Shown here one piece after another: positions 23,901 to 32,619 of a DNA stretch of 54,231 nt. A program made the translations under genes and the position numbers. Under the pieces are notes generated by a model, which did not search any database, had not been told where the DNA came from, and saw only the letters and a program-made list of their open reading frames with translations. Each line of letters begins with the position of its first letter. The first letter of the stretch is position 1. The DNA comes from Phaeoceros laevis (lineage: Eukaryota > Anthocerotophyta > Anthocerotopsida > Notothyladales), in the NCBI GenBank assembly GCA_049999765.1, contig JBNGIQ010009366.1, forward strand, positions 289,467 through 343,697. The letters are read 5' to 3'.

Positions 23901-25500
23901 CCACATCCTCTTGCAGCCTACCTTCTTTTATCTGTGCATGCAGCTGCTTTCCCTCAGCAAGGGCTTCTACTCCTATACTGGCACACGCCTGCAGCAGGCA
24001 CACAAACGTAACAGAATTGGGAGGAATCACTCTTTCCTGTTGCATACTACCGTAAAGACTAAGTGCTTCCGGACCCATCCCATGCTGAGCATAGCCTGCA
24101 ATCATCGCATTCCATGCTACAACATTCTTGTCCCGGAGTTTGTCAAACAGTCTGCGAGCATCGTTTAAGCTACCACACTTTGAATACATGTTGATCAAGC
24201 TGACTCCTAAAGGCCCATCCTCCTGCAGTCCTTGTTCTCTGATCTGTGCATGTAGCTGCTTTCCCTCATCAAGAGCTCCCATACCTACACTTGCACATGC
24301 TTGCAGCAGGCATATATATGTAACACAATCAGGAGCAAGATTTTCCTGTTGCATATTGCTGTAAAGACTAAGGGCTTCCTGACCCATTCCCTGCTGGGCG
24401 TAACCTGCAAACATCGCGGTCCATGCTACAACAGTCCTCTCTGAAAGTTTGTCAAACAATTCGCGAGCGACCTCTAAGCTACCGCACTTAGCATACATAT
24501 CAACCAGCCCAACTTGAACAAATCTATCTGGCTTCTCTGGACATGCAAGAATATGAGCATGCACCTCTTTTCCGGCAGCTAAATCTCTTGCAGCGGCACA
24601 GGCTTTCAGAACTGCTGAGTAGATCCGGTGGTCGGGTTTAACACTAGTTGACTTGCGCAGTTGTCCATACAGTCGTATAGCCTCAGCGGCCTGGGCAGCC
24701 TCCCCATGTCTGGCATATGCGAAGATGATGGTAGCCCAGTTATAGGCATCCGGTGCAGACACTTTTGTAAACACTCGCATTGCTTCCTCCAACATCCCAT
24801 GCGAAGCGTACAGACCGATAAGGTGGGTAGCTAAGAATGCGTCTCCCGTGTATCCGCTTTCGATGGTGAGAGCATGGATGCGTCTGCCCAAAACCAGGTC
24901 CTTGTCCTTGATGCACCTCTTCAGGACACGGTAAAAGGAACTCTGGGATACATGGCATCCTCGCTGCACCAGTAGGTGCAAGGCATCAACAGACTCAGCA
25001 GTCCGTCCATCATCCAAGAGTTTCCACAACATTCCAACCTCCGATTGGCCCTCGTGTGCTGCAAAAGCTGCATGCCCGTGGGCTGGTGTGCATACGGACT
25101 TGAGGGTCGTTTTCAATCCGACGTCCAACGTCGCTAGCTGCGAGTCCACCCAAGCAGGCTTATGGCGATGTTTCAGCCACAGCCCAAGCTTGGAGTGCTT
25201 GTGCTTAAAATCAGGATGCCGCGGAGTGGCCTTGCGCCGTCTGTTGTCCCACCACTGTGTGGAGTCTTCAAAGAACTGTTTCCATAAGACCTCCTGGAGT
25301 TCTTCTGGGGGCATTCCATCCTGTCCAACAAATGCAGAACTTCTTGCACGCCACACCTTTCCTGCGGGGCGGCTCACGGATTGAAACCCACCAATCTCTG
25401 GTTCCAATCCTTGCGTGCGCTGCCGAGAAGCAGCAATTGGTGGCAAACAACTATTCAATGCCGCGCCTATTAGCTTGTGATCCAGTCCAGCGGCCATCAT
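20983..25500 (-). CDS. PLS-class PPR protein, E-type C-terminus (PPR1)
   Basis: An intronless gene of 1505 aa, the longest of the four. PPR proteins of this class bind organellar transcripts and specify C-to-U editing sites. After ~150 N-terminal residues with the shared block QWWDNRRRK, tandem P-L-S motifs fill the protein: 11 module repeats marked by LLQACA-like or KACAAA/RVLKRC L motifs followed by NMYAKCGSLEDAR and NVVAWNAMIAGYAQ. The PG box region GAWKKPGQSWWTDMSG and E2-like HTFGVGDKTHPGSEGIYSRL close it. Translation stops right after (QIEKGRT), before the DYW domain, which survives only as relics. The start is ATG 25500; 25503 would be TTG. It might still bind RNA and recruit a DYW partner in trans, or be decaying. 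Confidence 0.85.
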   Translation of the reverse strand: MMAAGLDHKLIGAALNSCLPPIAASRQRTQGLEPEIGGFQSVSRPAGKVWRARSSAFVGQDGMPPEELQEVLWKQFFEDSTQWWDNRRRKATPRHPDFKHKHSKLGLWLKHRHKPAWVDSQLATLDVGLKTTLKSVCTPAHGHAAFAAHEGQSEVGMLWKLLDDGRTAESVDALHLLVQRGCHVSQSSFYRVLKRCIKDKDLVLGRRIHALTIESGYTGDAFLATHLIGLYASHGMLEEAMRVFTKVSAPDAYNWATIIFAYARHGEAAQAAEAIRLYGQLRKSTSVKPDHRIYSAVLKACAAARDLAAGKEVHAHILACPEKPDRFVQVGLVDMYAKCGSLEVARELFDKLSERTVVAWTAMFAGYAQQGMGQEALSLYSNMQQENLAPDCVTYICLLQACASVGMGALDEGKQLHAQIREQGLQEDGPLGVSLINMYSKCGSLNDARRLFDKLRDKNVVAWNAMIAGYAQHGMGPEALSLYGSMQQERVIPPNSVTFVCLLQACASIGVEALAEGKQLHAQIKEGRLQEDVVLGGSLVNMYAKCGSLAEAREVFDKLPGKNVVAWTAMLAGYAQHGMGQEALSLYKSMQQDNLTPPDDVLFICLLQACAGVGVSALDEGKQLHAQIKVRGLQEEVAIGGSLVNMYAKCGSLKAARQLFDILPERNVVTWNAMIAGYVQHELGQEALVLSSRMQQEGFTPDFATYVCLLQACASVGVGALHQGRHLHAQIKERGLEDEVALASSLVTMYAKCGSLEEACRLFDRLPERSIVTWNALIAAYAQQEMGEAALSLYSRMQQEGLTCPNSVTYVCLLQACASVGVGALYEGKQLHAQIKERALQDDLVIGGSLVNMYVKCGSLKDARGVFDKLRERDVVAWTGMIAGYAQQGMGQEALCLYNSMQHDGLSLPNSVTYVCLLQACASVGVGALDDGKQLHRQIKERGLQEDAVLGSSLVNMYAKCGSLEDARTVFDKLPERNVEAWTAMLGGYVQHGLGNEALSLYSIMQQGSLISPDSMTYVCLLQACASVGVGSLDVGKQLHAEIKERRLQNDVVLGASLVNMYAKCGSLQDARSVFDRLPERNVVTWNTIITGYAQQGMGHEALSLYSSMQQEGFIPPDSVTYVCLLQACACVGVECLHEGKQLHAQIKGQGLQADVALGGSLVNMYARCGSLEDARRLFDGLPERNIVTWNAMIAGYAQQGMGEEALGLYSIMRHEGLIPPNSATYASLLQASAVLAALPLGKQLHAEIEERGMQGDVLVGAALVNMYAKSGSMLDSQRMFDSLPERSVEAWGALIGGYARQGESEVVFNLLERMSLEGMQPDGITFLSVLTGCNHSGLVEKGRNYFEAMRTDYGISPTVEHFICMVDLLGRAGHLNEALQMAKAMPLGPNEVVWQSLLAACRKWKNVEIGQQAFNGAVRVDEKNAASYVLMSNIYASANMWDAAKEMEAKRKKLGAWKKPGQSWWTDMSGVVHTFGVGDKTHPGSEGIYSRLEQLCPQIEKGRT

Positions 25501-26656
25501 CAAAGGCCGGCTGTTTCATTCTGTCCTTCAGGCCTACATCGAAGACACAACCGTCCTCGGATCGCTCCTAACCTGCAAGTGCAGCTCAGAAGATCTGTAG
25601 CAAATGGCCGGATAGAGCCGACCATCTTAACAACACCTGGCAGCAATGAACAGTAAAACCAAGTGAACCTTTTACTTCTCTCAGGTTCCGTGCCTCCATG
25701 TCCTACCAAAAGGGTTTGGCGAGATTCTATCCAGTGCGAGCCGGAAAGAAGGGCCAAAATGATCAGGAGTTTAAATGTAGAGCCATCATATCGGCTATCA
25801 AATCAATAGGGAAACAAAACTTCATCATCTCATGTGGCCTTCTGTATCCTCAAACAGCAAGCTTTCTCGGGACAAAACCACCCACTCATCATGCTTCACC
25901 TTGTCGTGGTCACTATGATACTGAGCAAGCTAATACTGCCATCAGAAGAAGGCAACCCAGAAACCGAGAAACATGGCAGATGGCTTACCATTGGCATGTC
26001 CACATCTTGAGCAAAACTGCACTCTCATACACCGCTCTGTAAGTTTCTTTAGTAAAGCCCGCTTCTGAAGCACCTCAATGTTTGGGTTCTGCAAGCCTTC
26101 GGGGCTGCACTCTCAGTTCATCTTCAGGCAGGAGTATGCGGGCAGATCCCTGAGAGAGCAGCCAAGCATCAGATGACAACATTCCGTGCCTATGATCACA
26201 GGCACAGGTTGAAAAAGTTATGTCTGCTTCCCAGCACAATCAGGTAGCAGACTTCACAACCTAGAATACACTAGTCGCATTGTATTTATTCAGCTTGACC
26301 CCATGACCACATCTCAGGAGAGATGAAGCAGCTGAGGAAGTATCGACACAAATTCAGCACCAGAGTTGGCACAAATGTCTTGCGCCGCCCCACTTCTTCA
26401 ATGAAAGGCTGCTTGCTGAAACGCGTGGACAAGTGCGGTGGTGCTGGCGGAGCTCCAACCGCCCCACCGCCTCAGACCCCGTGGCCATCCTGGGGATTCC
26501 ACGCTTCTGAACTTCGGGACAGCTTTAGCCGATGGCTGTGTAAGAAATCCTTGTTCATAGTAGAGACAACTTTCCAAAACAGTGAAGGGCCAGATTTCAA
26601 GCTGGCCGGTGCTGCATTCAGTACTTGTGTCCTACCAATCCCCACTTAGGCAGTAT
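25501..26656. promoter_or_regulatory. Divergent intergenic region PPR1 / PPR2
   Basis: About 25503-25825 is closely similar, in reverse orientation, to 37310-37633 upstream of PPR4, so the PPR1 promoter and 5' UTR are duplicated. The part near 26560-26650 encodes GPDFKLAGAAFSTCVLPIP in a frame different from PPR2; it is the former PPR2 N-terminus, separated by a frameshift. No other gene is supported. Confidence 0.55.
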
Positions 26657-29600
26657 ATGCAAGGACTAGGATCTGGTACGGGTTGGTTTGACGCCCTGAG
26701 CCGTCCTGCATGGTGTGCAAAAAGTGCGGAATCGTCACAGTGGCGGGACAGCAGACACAGCAAACCGACTCCGTGGAATTCTGATTTTAAACAAAAGGAG
26801 TCCAACGTTGCTGTGTGGCTGAATAATCGGCAGAAGCCTGCTCGGGTGGACTCTCAGCTAGCCACGTTTGACTCTGGGATGACTCCCACTCCCGAGTTTG
26901 TATCCATCTCAATTGAGGGGCACGGAGTTGTGGCAGCACATAAGGTCCATTTGCAGATCGGAATGTGCAGGAAGCTATGTGAGGATGGACGCATTGCTGA
27001 TGCTGTTCATGCATTGGATGTACTGGTGCAGCAAAAATGCCATGTGCCCAACAATCTCTTCTACCGTGTCCTCAAGAGGTGCATCAAGGACAAGGACCTA
27101 GTATTGGGCAGACACATACATGCTCTCACTGTGGAAAGCGGGTATGAAGGAGACGCATTCTTGGCCACCCACCTCATTGGTCTGTACGCTTCGCATGGGA
27201 GGTTGCAGGAAGCAATGCGAGTATTCACCAGAGTCTCTGAACCGGACGCCTATAACTGGGCTACCATCATACTTGCGTACGCTAGACACGGAGAGGCTGC
27301 AAAGGCTATACGGCTATATCAAGTGATGTGCGAGTCAACTAGCATTAAACCGGATGACCGTACCTATTCAGCAGTTTTGAAAGCTTGTGCTGATGCGGGA
27401 GATTTAGTTACCGGAAAGGAGGTCCATGCTCGCATTCGTGCGTCTCGAGGGAAGCCAGATAGTTTCGTTCAAGCTGGTCTGGTTAACATGTATGCAAAGT
27501 GCGGTAGCTTAGAGGAGGCTCGCAGACTCTTGGACAATCTTCCGGAGAGGAGTGTTGTAGCATGGAATGCGATGATTGCAGGGCATGTCCAGCAGGGGAT
27601 GGGACAGGAAGCCTTTAATCTTTACAGCAGTATGCAACAGGAAGGGGTCACTCCCAATTCTGTTACGTATGCATGCCTGCTGCAGGCATGTGCAAGTGTA
27701 GGTATAGGAGCTCTTATTGAGGGAAAGCAATTGCATGCAAAGATCAAACTAGTAGGACTGCAGGACGACGGGATTATAGGAGTCAGCTTGATTAACATGT
27801 ATGCAAAGTGCGGTAGCTTAGTGGATGCTCGGATCGTGTTCCACAAGCTTCGAGACAGGGATGTTGTTGCATGGAATGCCATGATTGCAGGGTATGCCCA
27901 GCAAGGGATGGGTCGGGAAGCTCTTTGCCTTTATAGTAGTATGCAACAGGAAGGCCACACTGTTCCCAATTCTGTCACTTATGTATGCCTGCTGCAGGCA
28001 TGTGCCATTCTAGGTGTAGGAGCCCTTGATGAGGGAAAGCAGCTGCATGCACAGATTAGAGAACAAGGACTGCAAGTGGATGTCGTTCTAGGAGGCAGCT
28101 TGATTAACATGTATGCAAAGTGTGGTAGCTTAGAGAACGCTCGCCAATTGTTTGACAGACTTCCAAAGAGAAATGTTGTTACATGGAACGCAATGCTTGC
28201 AGGTTATGCACAGCAGGACAGAGGTCAGGAAGCCCTTAGTCTTTACAGCAGTATGCAACAGGAAGGCCTCACTCCTCCCGATTGTGTCACATATGTATGC
28301 CTTCTACAGGCATGTGCTAGTGTAGGTGTAGGAGCTCTTCGTGAGGGCAAGCAGCTGCATGCACATATCAAAGAACAAGGACTGGAAGAAGATGTGGTTC
28401 TAGGTGGGAGCTTGGTGAACATGTATGCGAAGTGTGGCAGCTTAGAGGACGCTCGCATCGTGTTTGATGAACTTCCGAAGAGGAATGTTGTCGCATGGAC
28501 TGCAATGCTTGCAGGTTATGTCCAGCAGGGGATGGGTCAGGCAGCACTTACTCTTTACAGGACTATGCAGCAGGAAGGCCTCGCTCTTCCTGATTTGGTG
28601 ACGTATGCATGCCTTCTGCAGGCATGTGCCAGTGAAGGTGTTGGAGCTCTTTATGAAGGACAAAAGCTGCATGCACAGATCCAAACACAAGGACTGCAAG
28701 AGGATCTGGTTCTAGGCGGCTGCTTGGTTAATATGTATGCAAAGTGTGGTAGCTTAGAGGATGCTCGCACCGTGTTCGACAAACTTGCAGACAGGGATAT
28801 TGTAACATGGACAGCGATGCTTGCAGGTTATGTCCAGCAGGGGATGGGTCAGCAAGCCCTTGGTCTGTACAGGCGTATGCAACAGGAAGGCCTTACTACT
28901 CCCAATACTGTTACATATTTGTGCCTGCTCCAGGCATGTGCCTCTGTGGGTGTAGGAGCCCTTCATGACGGAAGGCAGCTGCATGCACAGATCAAGGAAC
29001 AAGGACTGCAAGATGTGGTTCTCGGCAGCAGCTTGGTGAACATGTATGTCAAGTGCGGTTGCTTGGAGGAGGCTCGCACTGTGTTTGACAAGCTTCCAGA
29101 CAGGAATGTCGTAGCTTGTAACGCGATGCTTGGAGGGTATGCCCAGCAGGGGATGGGTCAGGAGGCCCTTAGTCTTTACAGCAGTATGCACCAGGAAGGT
29201 CTAACTCGTCCTGATTCTGTTACATATGTATGCCTGCTGCAGGCATGTGCCAGTGTAGGTGTAGCATCTCTTCATGAGGGACAGCAGCTGCATGCACAGA
29301 TTAGAAAACAAGGAAGGCACGAGGAAGTGGTTCTAGGGGGTAGCTTGGTCAACATGTATGCAAGATGCGGTAGCTTAGATGATTCCCGCAGAGTGTTTGA
29401 CAGACTGCCAGATAAGAATGTTGTAACTTGGAATGCGATGATTACTGGGTATGTTCAGCAGGGGATGGGTCAGGAAGCGCTTAGCCTTTACAGCAGTATG
29501 CAGTGGGAGGGCATTGATCCCGATCCTGTTACATATGTCTGCCTGCTTCAGGCATGTGCCAGTATTGGTGTAGGATCTCTTCACGAGGGGAAGCAGCTGC

Positions 29601-30634
29601 ATGATCAGATCAAAGAACGAGGACTGCAACAGGAATTGGTTCTGGGGGGCAGCTTGGTCAATATGTATGCTAGATGTGGTAGCTTAGAGGATGCTCACCG
29701 ATTATTTGACAAACTTCCAGAGAGGAATGCTGTGACATGGAATGTGATGATTGCAGGGTATGCCCAGCAGGGAATGGGTCTGAAAGCCCTTAGTCTTTAC
29801 GGCAGTATGCAGCAGGAAGACCCAACTCTCCCTGACGCTGTTACATATGTGTGCCTGCTGCATGCATGTGGAGATGTGGGAGCTTTACCTCTCGGAGAGC
29901 AGCTGCATGCAGTCATTGTGGAACAAGACATGCAACATGATGGTGTTGTGGGAGCAGCACTCGTAGACATGTATGCAAAGTGTGGGAGCATGTATGATTC
30001 ACAACAGGTGTTTGATTCGCTACCTCAAAGGAGCGTTGAGGCTTGGGGTGCTCTAATTAGTGGATACGCTCGCAAAGGAGACAGGGCTGGTGTGTTTGAC
30101 TTGCTTGACAGGATGAGACTGGAAGGCATACAGCCTGATGGTATGACCTTTCTTAGTGTGCTGACAGTCTGCAGCCATGCAGGTCTTGTGGACAAAGGCC
30201 AAGAGTACTTTGAGAATATGAGGGCAGACTATGGCATCAGTGCATCGGTGGAGCACTTCAGATGCATGGTGGATCTTCTGGCGCGTGCAGGTCATCTCGA
30301 CGAGGCGCTACAGATAGCCAAGACCATGCCTTTCCAAACTGATGATGTAGTGTGGCATACTCTGTTAGGCGCTTGTCAGAAATGGAACAACGTTGAGATT
30401 GGGCTAGAGGCTTTCAGGGGTGCAGTTAGAGAGGATGATAGAGATGGTGCATCTTATGTGTTGATGTCTAACATTTATGCAAGCATCCAGATGTGGGAGG
30501 CGGCAACGGAGATGCAGGCAAGGAGAAAGAAATTGGGGGCATGGAAGAAGCCAGGTCAGAGCTGGTTGACCGACATGGGGGGGGTGGTGCATACGTTTCT
30601 TGCTGGGGACAACGAGCATCCTGATATTGAATGA
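26657..30634 (+). CDS. PLS-class PPR protein, truncated at both ends (PPR2)
   Basis: An intronless ORF of 1325 aa from ATG 26657; the longer frame opens with GTG at 26582. It contains ten PLS-type modules (eight with the LLQACA signature plus two N-terminal ones), then GAWKKPGQSWLTDMGG and HTFLAGDNEHPDIE, where it stops before the DYW domain. The N-terminal end is damaged: the paralogous sequence GPDFKLAG-LPIP lies just upstream in another frame, ended by TAG, and ~25 residues of the conserved linker between KVW and QWWDN are missing. It may therefore lack a targeting peptide. It is possibly a pseudogene in early decay, although the 4-kb repeat region has stayed open, which argues for recent damage or residual constraint. 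Confidence 0.7.
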   Translation: MQGLGSGTGWFDALSRPAWCAKSAESSQWRDSRHSKPTPWNSDFKQKESNVAVWLNNRQKPARVDSQLATFDSGMTPTPEFVSISIEGHGVVAAHKVHLQIGMCRKLCEDGRIADAVHALDVLVQQKCHVPNNLFYRVLKRCIKDKDLVLGRHIHALTVESGYEGDAFLATHLIGLYASHGRLQEAMRVFTRVSEPDAYNWATIILAYARHGEAAKAIRLYQVMCESTSIKPDDRTYSAVLKACADAGDLVTGKEVHARIRASRGKPDSFVQAGLVNMYAKCGSLEEARRLLDNLPERSVVAWNAMIAGHVQQGMGQEAFNLYSSMQQEGVTPNSVTYACLLQACASVGIGALIEGKQLHAKIKLVGLQDDGIIGVSLINMYAKCGSLVDARIVFHKLRDRDVVAWNAMIAGYAQQGMGREALCLYSSMQQEGHTVPNSVTYVCLLQACAILGVGALDEGKQLHAQIREQGLQVDVVLGGSLINMYAKCGSLENARQLFDRLPKRNVVTWNAMLAGYAQQDRGQEALSLYSSMQQEGLTPPDCVTYVCLLQACASVGVGALREGKQLHAHIKEQGLEEDVVLGGSLVNMYAKCGSLEDARIVFDELPKRNVVAWTAMLAGYVQQGMGQAALTLYRTMQQEGLALPDLVTYACLLQACASEGVGALYEGQKLHAQIQTQGLQEDLVLGGCLVNMYAKCGSLEDARTVFDKLADRDIVTWTAMLAGYVQQGMGQQALGLYRRMQQEGLTTPNTVTYLCLLQACASVGVGALHDGRQLHAQIKEQGLQDVVLGSSLVNMYVKCGCLEEARTVFDKLPDRNVVACNAMLGGYAQQGMGQEALSLYSSMHQEGLTRPDSVTYVCLLQACASVGVASLHEGQQLHAQIRKQGRHEEVVLGGSLVNMYARCGSLDDSRRVFDRLPDKNVVTWNAMITGYVQQGMGQEALSLYSSMQWEGIDPDPVTYVCLLQACASIGVGSLHEGKQLHDQIKERGLQQELVLGGSLVNMYARCGSLEDAHRLFDKLPERNAVTWNVMIAGYAQQGMGLKALSLYGSMQQEDPTLPDAVTYVCLLHACGDVGALPLGEQLHAVIVEQDMQHDGVVGAALVDMYAKCGSMYDSQQVFDSLPQRSVEAWGALISGYARKGDRAGVFDLLDRMRLEGIQPDGMTFLSVLTVCSHAGLVDKGQEYFENMRADYGISASVEHFRCMVDLLARAGHLDEALQIAKTMPFQTDDVVWHTLLGACQKWNNVEIGLEAFRGAVREDDRDGASYVLMSNIYASIQMWEAATEMQARRKKLGAWKKPGQSWLTDMGGVVHTFLAGDNEHPDIE

Positions 30635-30960
30635 ATCTATGAAAGCAGGAACTGCTGTGAGTCCCCAAAATGAAGAAGGAATATGTGCCTCACCTGGACT
30701 CATCGTTGCTGGGCATATCTGATTATGCGAAGCTGAGTTGTATGGGCACACTGACAAATTGGCGACAGCATATTCCTCAATGACCTGGCTAAGGGGACAG
30801 CAGTACCAATTGTGAAATTTCGCTGGAATGTGAGGATTGTCAGAGAGTGACAGCTATACATTTCAAAAGTAGAAAAGTTAACTGGCATCTGGCGGGATGT
30901 AAGTCGTGCCGTATCTACAATGGTGGAAATGGTTTTCTGGGGCTGCATTGATGCAAAGTG
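30635..30960 (+). pseudogene. Decayed DYW domain downstream of PPR2
   Basis: DNA following the PPR2 stop aligns with the PPR3 DYW region: KMKKE-YVPHL appears in frame near 30668, then pieces matching the catalytic HSE block (now HTD), the CEDC zinc block and the C-terminal CRDVSR block, in broken frames with several stops. No translatable deaminase remains. Confidence 0.7.
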
Positions 30961-31390
30961 CTCTTCTCCAGGCGATCTGGATTGCTACCAGATGATGCAT
31001 CAGCTACAAAGTGTGATCAATTGAAGTACTGGGCAGTGGGGATCGGCATTGCTCCACACTTACCTGTGGTGCGTTAACTGATGTGGATTGTTTCTTGCGC
31101 CCCCATCTCAGGTACTACTTGCAGTTTTTCTTTCAGATTTTTCCAAGCTGGATAAAAGCAGGCATCCCTACAATATGGAGCAACAACTTCAAGAGGACAA
31201 CCTGCTAATACAACTTCACTTCAGCTCCCACTACCAGACTTGGTGACATGTCTAGAATGCATCATTTTCTCCTGTTTGCAGGTGTAAGGTATGTTATATA
31301 CAAATCCATTGCTTGTGGTGGTAAAGAATAGATTTGACATTTTGAATGCTGGCTGCAGCTCGTCCTTGTGGAGTGCGTGGAACAGCAACA
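30961..31390 (+). repeat. 3' flank of PPR2 duplicated downstream of PPR4
   Basis: Blocks such as TGATCGGCATTGCTCCAC-like sequence (near 31040) and CATTGCTTGTGGTGGT followed by GAATGCTGGCTG (near 31303-31362) recur in the same order at about 41480-41935 behind PPR4. The 3' flanks of the two plus-strand genes are therefore homologous beyond the coding region. They have diverged by indels. Confidence 0.65.
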
Positions 31391-31409
31391 GGTTAGGCTG
31401 AATGGGGGC

Positions 31410-32500
31410 TTGCTGCTGGCGCTCGCAGCAACATCAACCCCACCTTCTGGACCACCAACTCGAATAGCATGACGTGCTTCATGGTAGTACCTGACTAAAA
31501 GATCAACACAATCCGCCTGCAAAGTCGCTTGTCAGTTCCTATGCCATGCGAAACTCTGCGCATTTCCATAAACATATGAAAGCTGCTCCGAGAGAAATAC
31601 TGGATTCTTGTTGACCTCGAGGATGTTGTTGCAACCATGACGCAGTGGCATCTCTGTTCTTTAGTCTGCTATTATCATTACAAGCCGATCTCTCAGCCTG
31701 AAAACCCAAACCGACGTAAAACACTTACAAGCAGTTGGTAGTTCACCCAGAGCCTGGGAATAACAGTTCAAACGTTCAAACAAAACTTACTACTAAGGGA
31801 TGCCCATGCCAAAGGGAACTTTATTTATCAAATGCAGAGGATCGATATTGCCAATTGCAACCGTGCGCGCAAGTAGAGCACCCACCTACAAAGCGGCAAA
31901 TCAAGGAATGCTGTTACAGCGACCAGGCCTGAACGAAAGTATAAGGAGAATCATAAACGATCACAACAAAAGGTACCATTTCAGAATTGGTCAGGCACTG
32001 GTTGATAAGCTCGTCCCACAACTCATCATCATGTTGAGCTGTTACGAATTGTATGGCCTGGTCACAGATGCCAGGAACCAAAGATCGTGAGTTGTCATAG
32101 ACAGAACAATCAAAACTCTCTCACTGGGGTCGTGCAACACTAACCTGCTCCATATCTTTCAGTTTGTTGATGACAAGAGAAAGAGCATCCTCCCCAAGAT
32201 GTGCACGATCTCCTTTGTCAAATTTCGTCTTTTGCACACTTCATATGCCTGGTTTCAAGCGTGTGCGACAGGTTCAGGAAGAGGGAATCTTCAAGAAACC
32301 ATACCCGACTTCAAACTCCAAGCCGCTAAGCTTACCTCGTTTAATGAATAATGCTGGCTACGTTGCAAGAACGGAAGTAGCGACCCAGGTCCATACTGAG
32401 CATAAAGTTCAACCTTCAATAAGAATATACAATAGCCAAAAAGGTTTAATCGACTCCGAAGAGAGCATACATGTTAAGAACCAGTTGAGGAAACAAAGCG
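31410..32500 (-). pseudogene. VPS41 pseudogene fragment (C-terminal half), introns retained
   Basis: On the minus strand a series of exon-like blocks in correct order matches the C-terminal half of VPS41, a HOPS tethering subunit for vacuolar fusion: LNMYALFGVD (~32465), ELYAQYGPGSLLPFLQRSQ (~32335-32405), AYEVCKRRNLTKEIVHILG (~32205-32260), EDALSLVINKLKDMEQ (~32160-32205), AIQFVTAQHDDELWDELINQ (~31990-32055), NIDPLHLINKVPFGMGIP (~31800-31880), LRDRLVMIIAD (~31670-31708), RTEMPLRHGCNNILE (~31615-31660), ADCVDLLVRYYHEARHAI (~31460-31517). The blocks are separated by GT-AG intervals. It is disabled by a frameshift between ILG and EDALS, by TAA at 31661-31663 in place of a Tyr codon, and by stops after FGVD and GMGIP. 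The N-terminal half is absent. Retained introns argue for segmental duplication, not retroposition. Confidence 0.8.
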
Positions 32501-32619
32501 TCCACTTGACTTGACACACCTGCAGATAGTGAAAGGTTTATCCGGCATTCGGAATTTGTTGCTGCTGATCTGGATGCCGGATTGCCTAACGTCAATGTCG
32601 CTCATTTTACAGTGATGAC

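Noticed and set aside
29375-29629. Numerous 70-110 codon antisense ORFs throughout the PPR genes
   Set aside because: They recur with the ~310-bp module period and are shadows of the sense repeat, with a repeated CSCFPSSRAPTPTLAHAC-type pattern.
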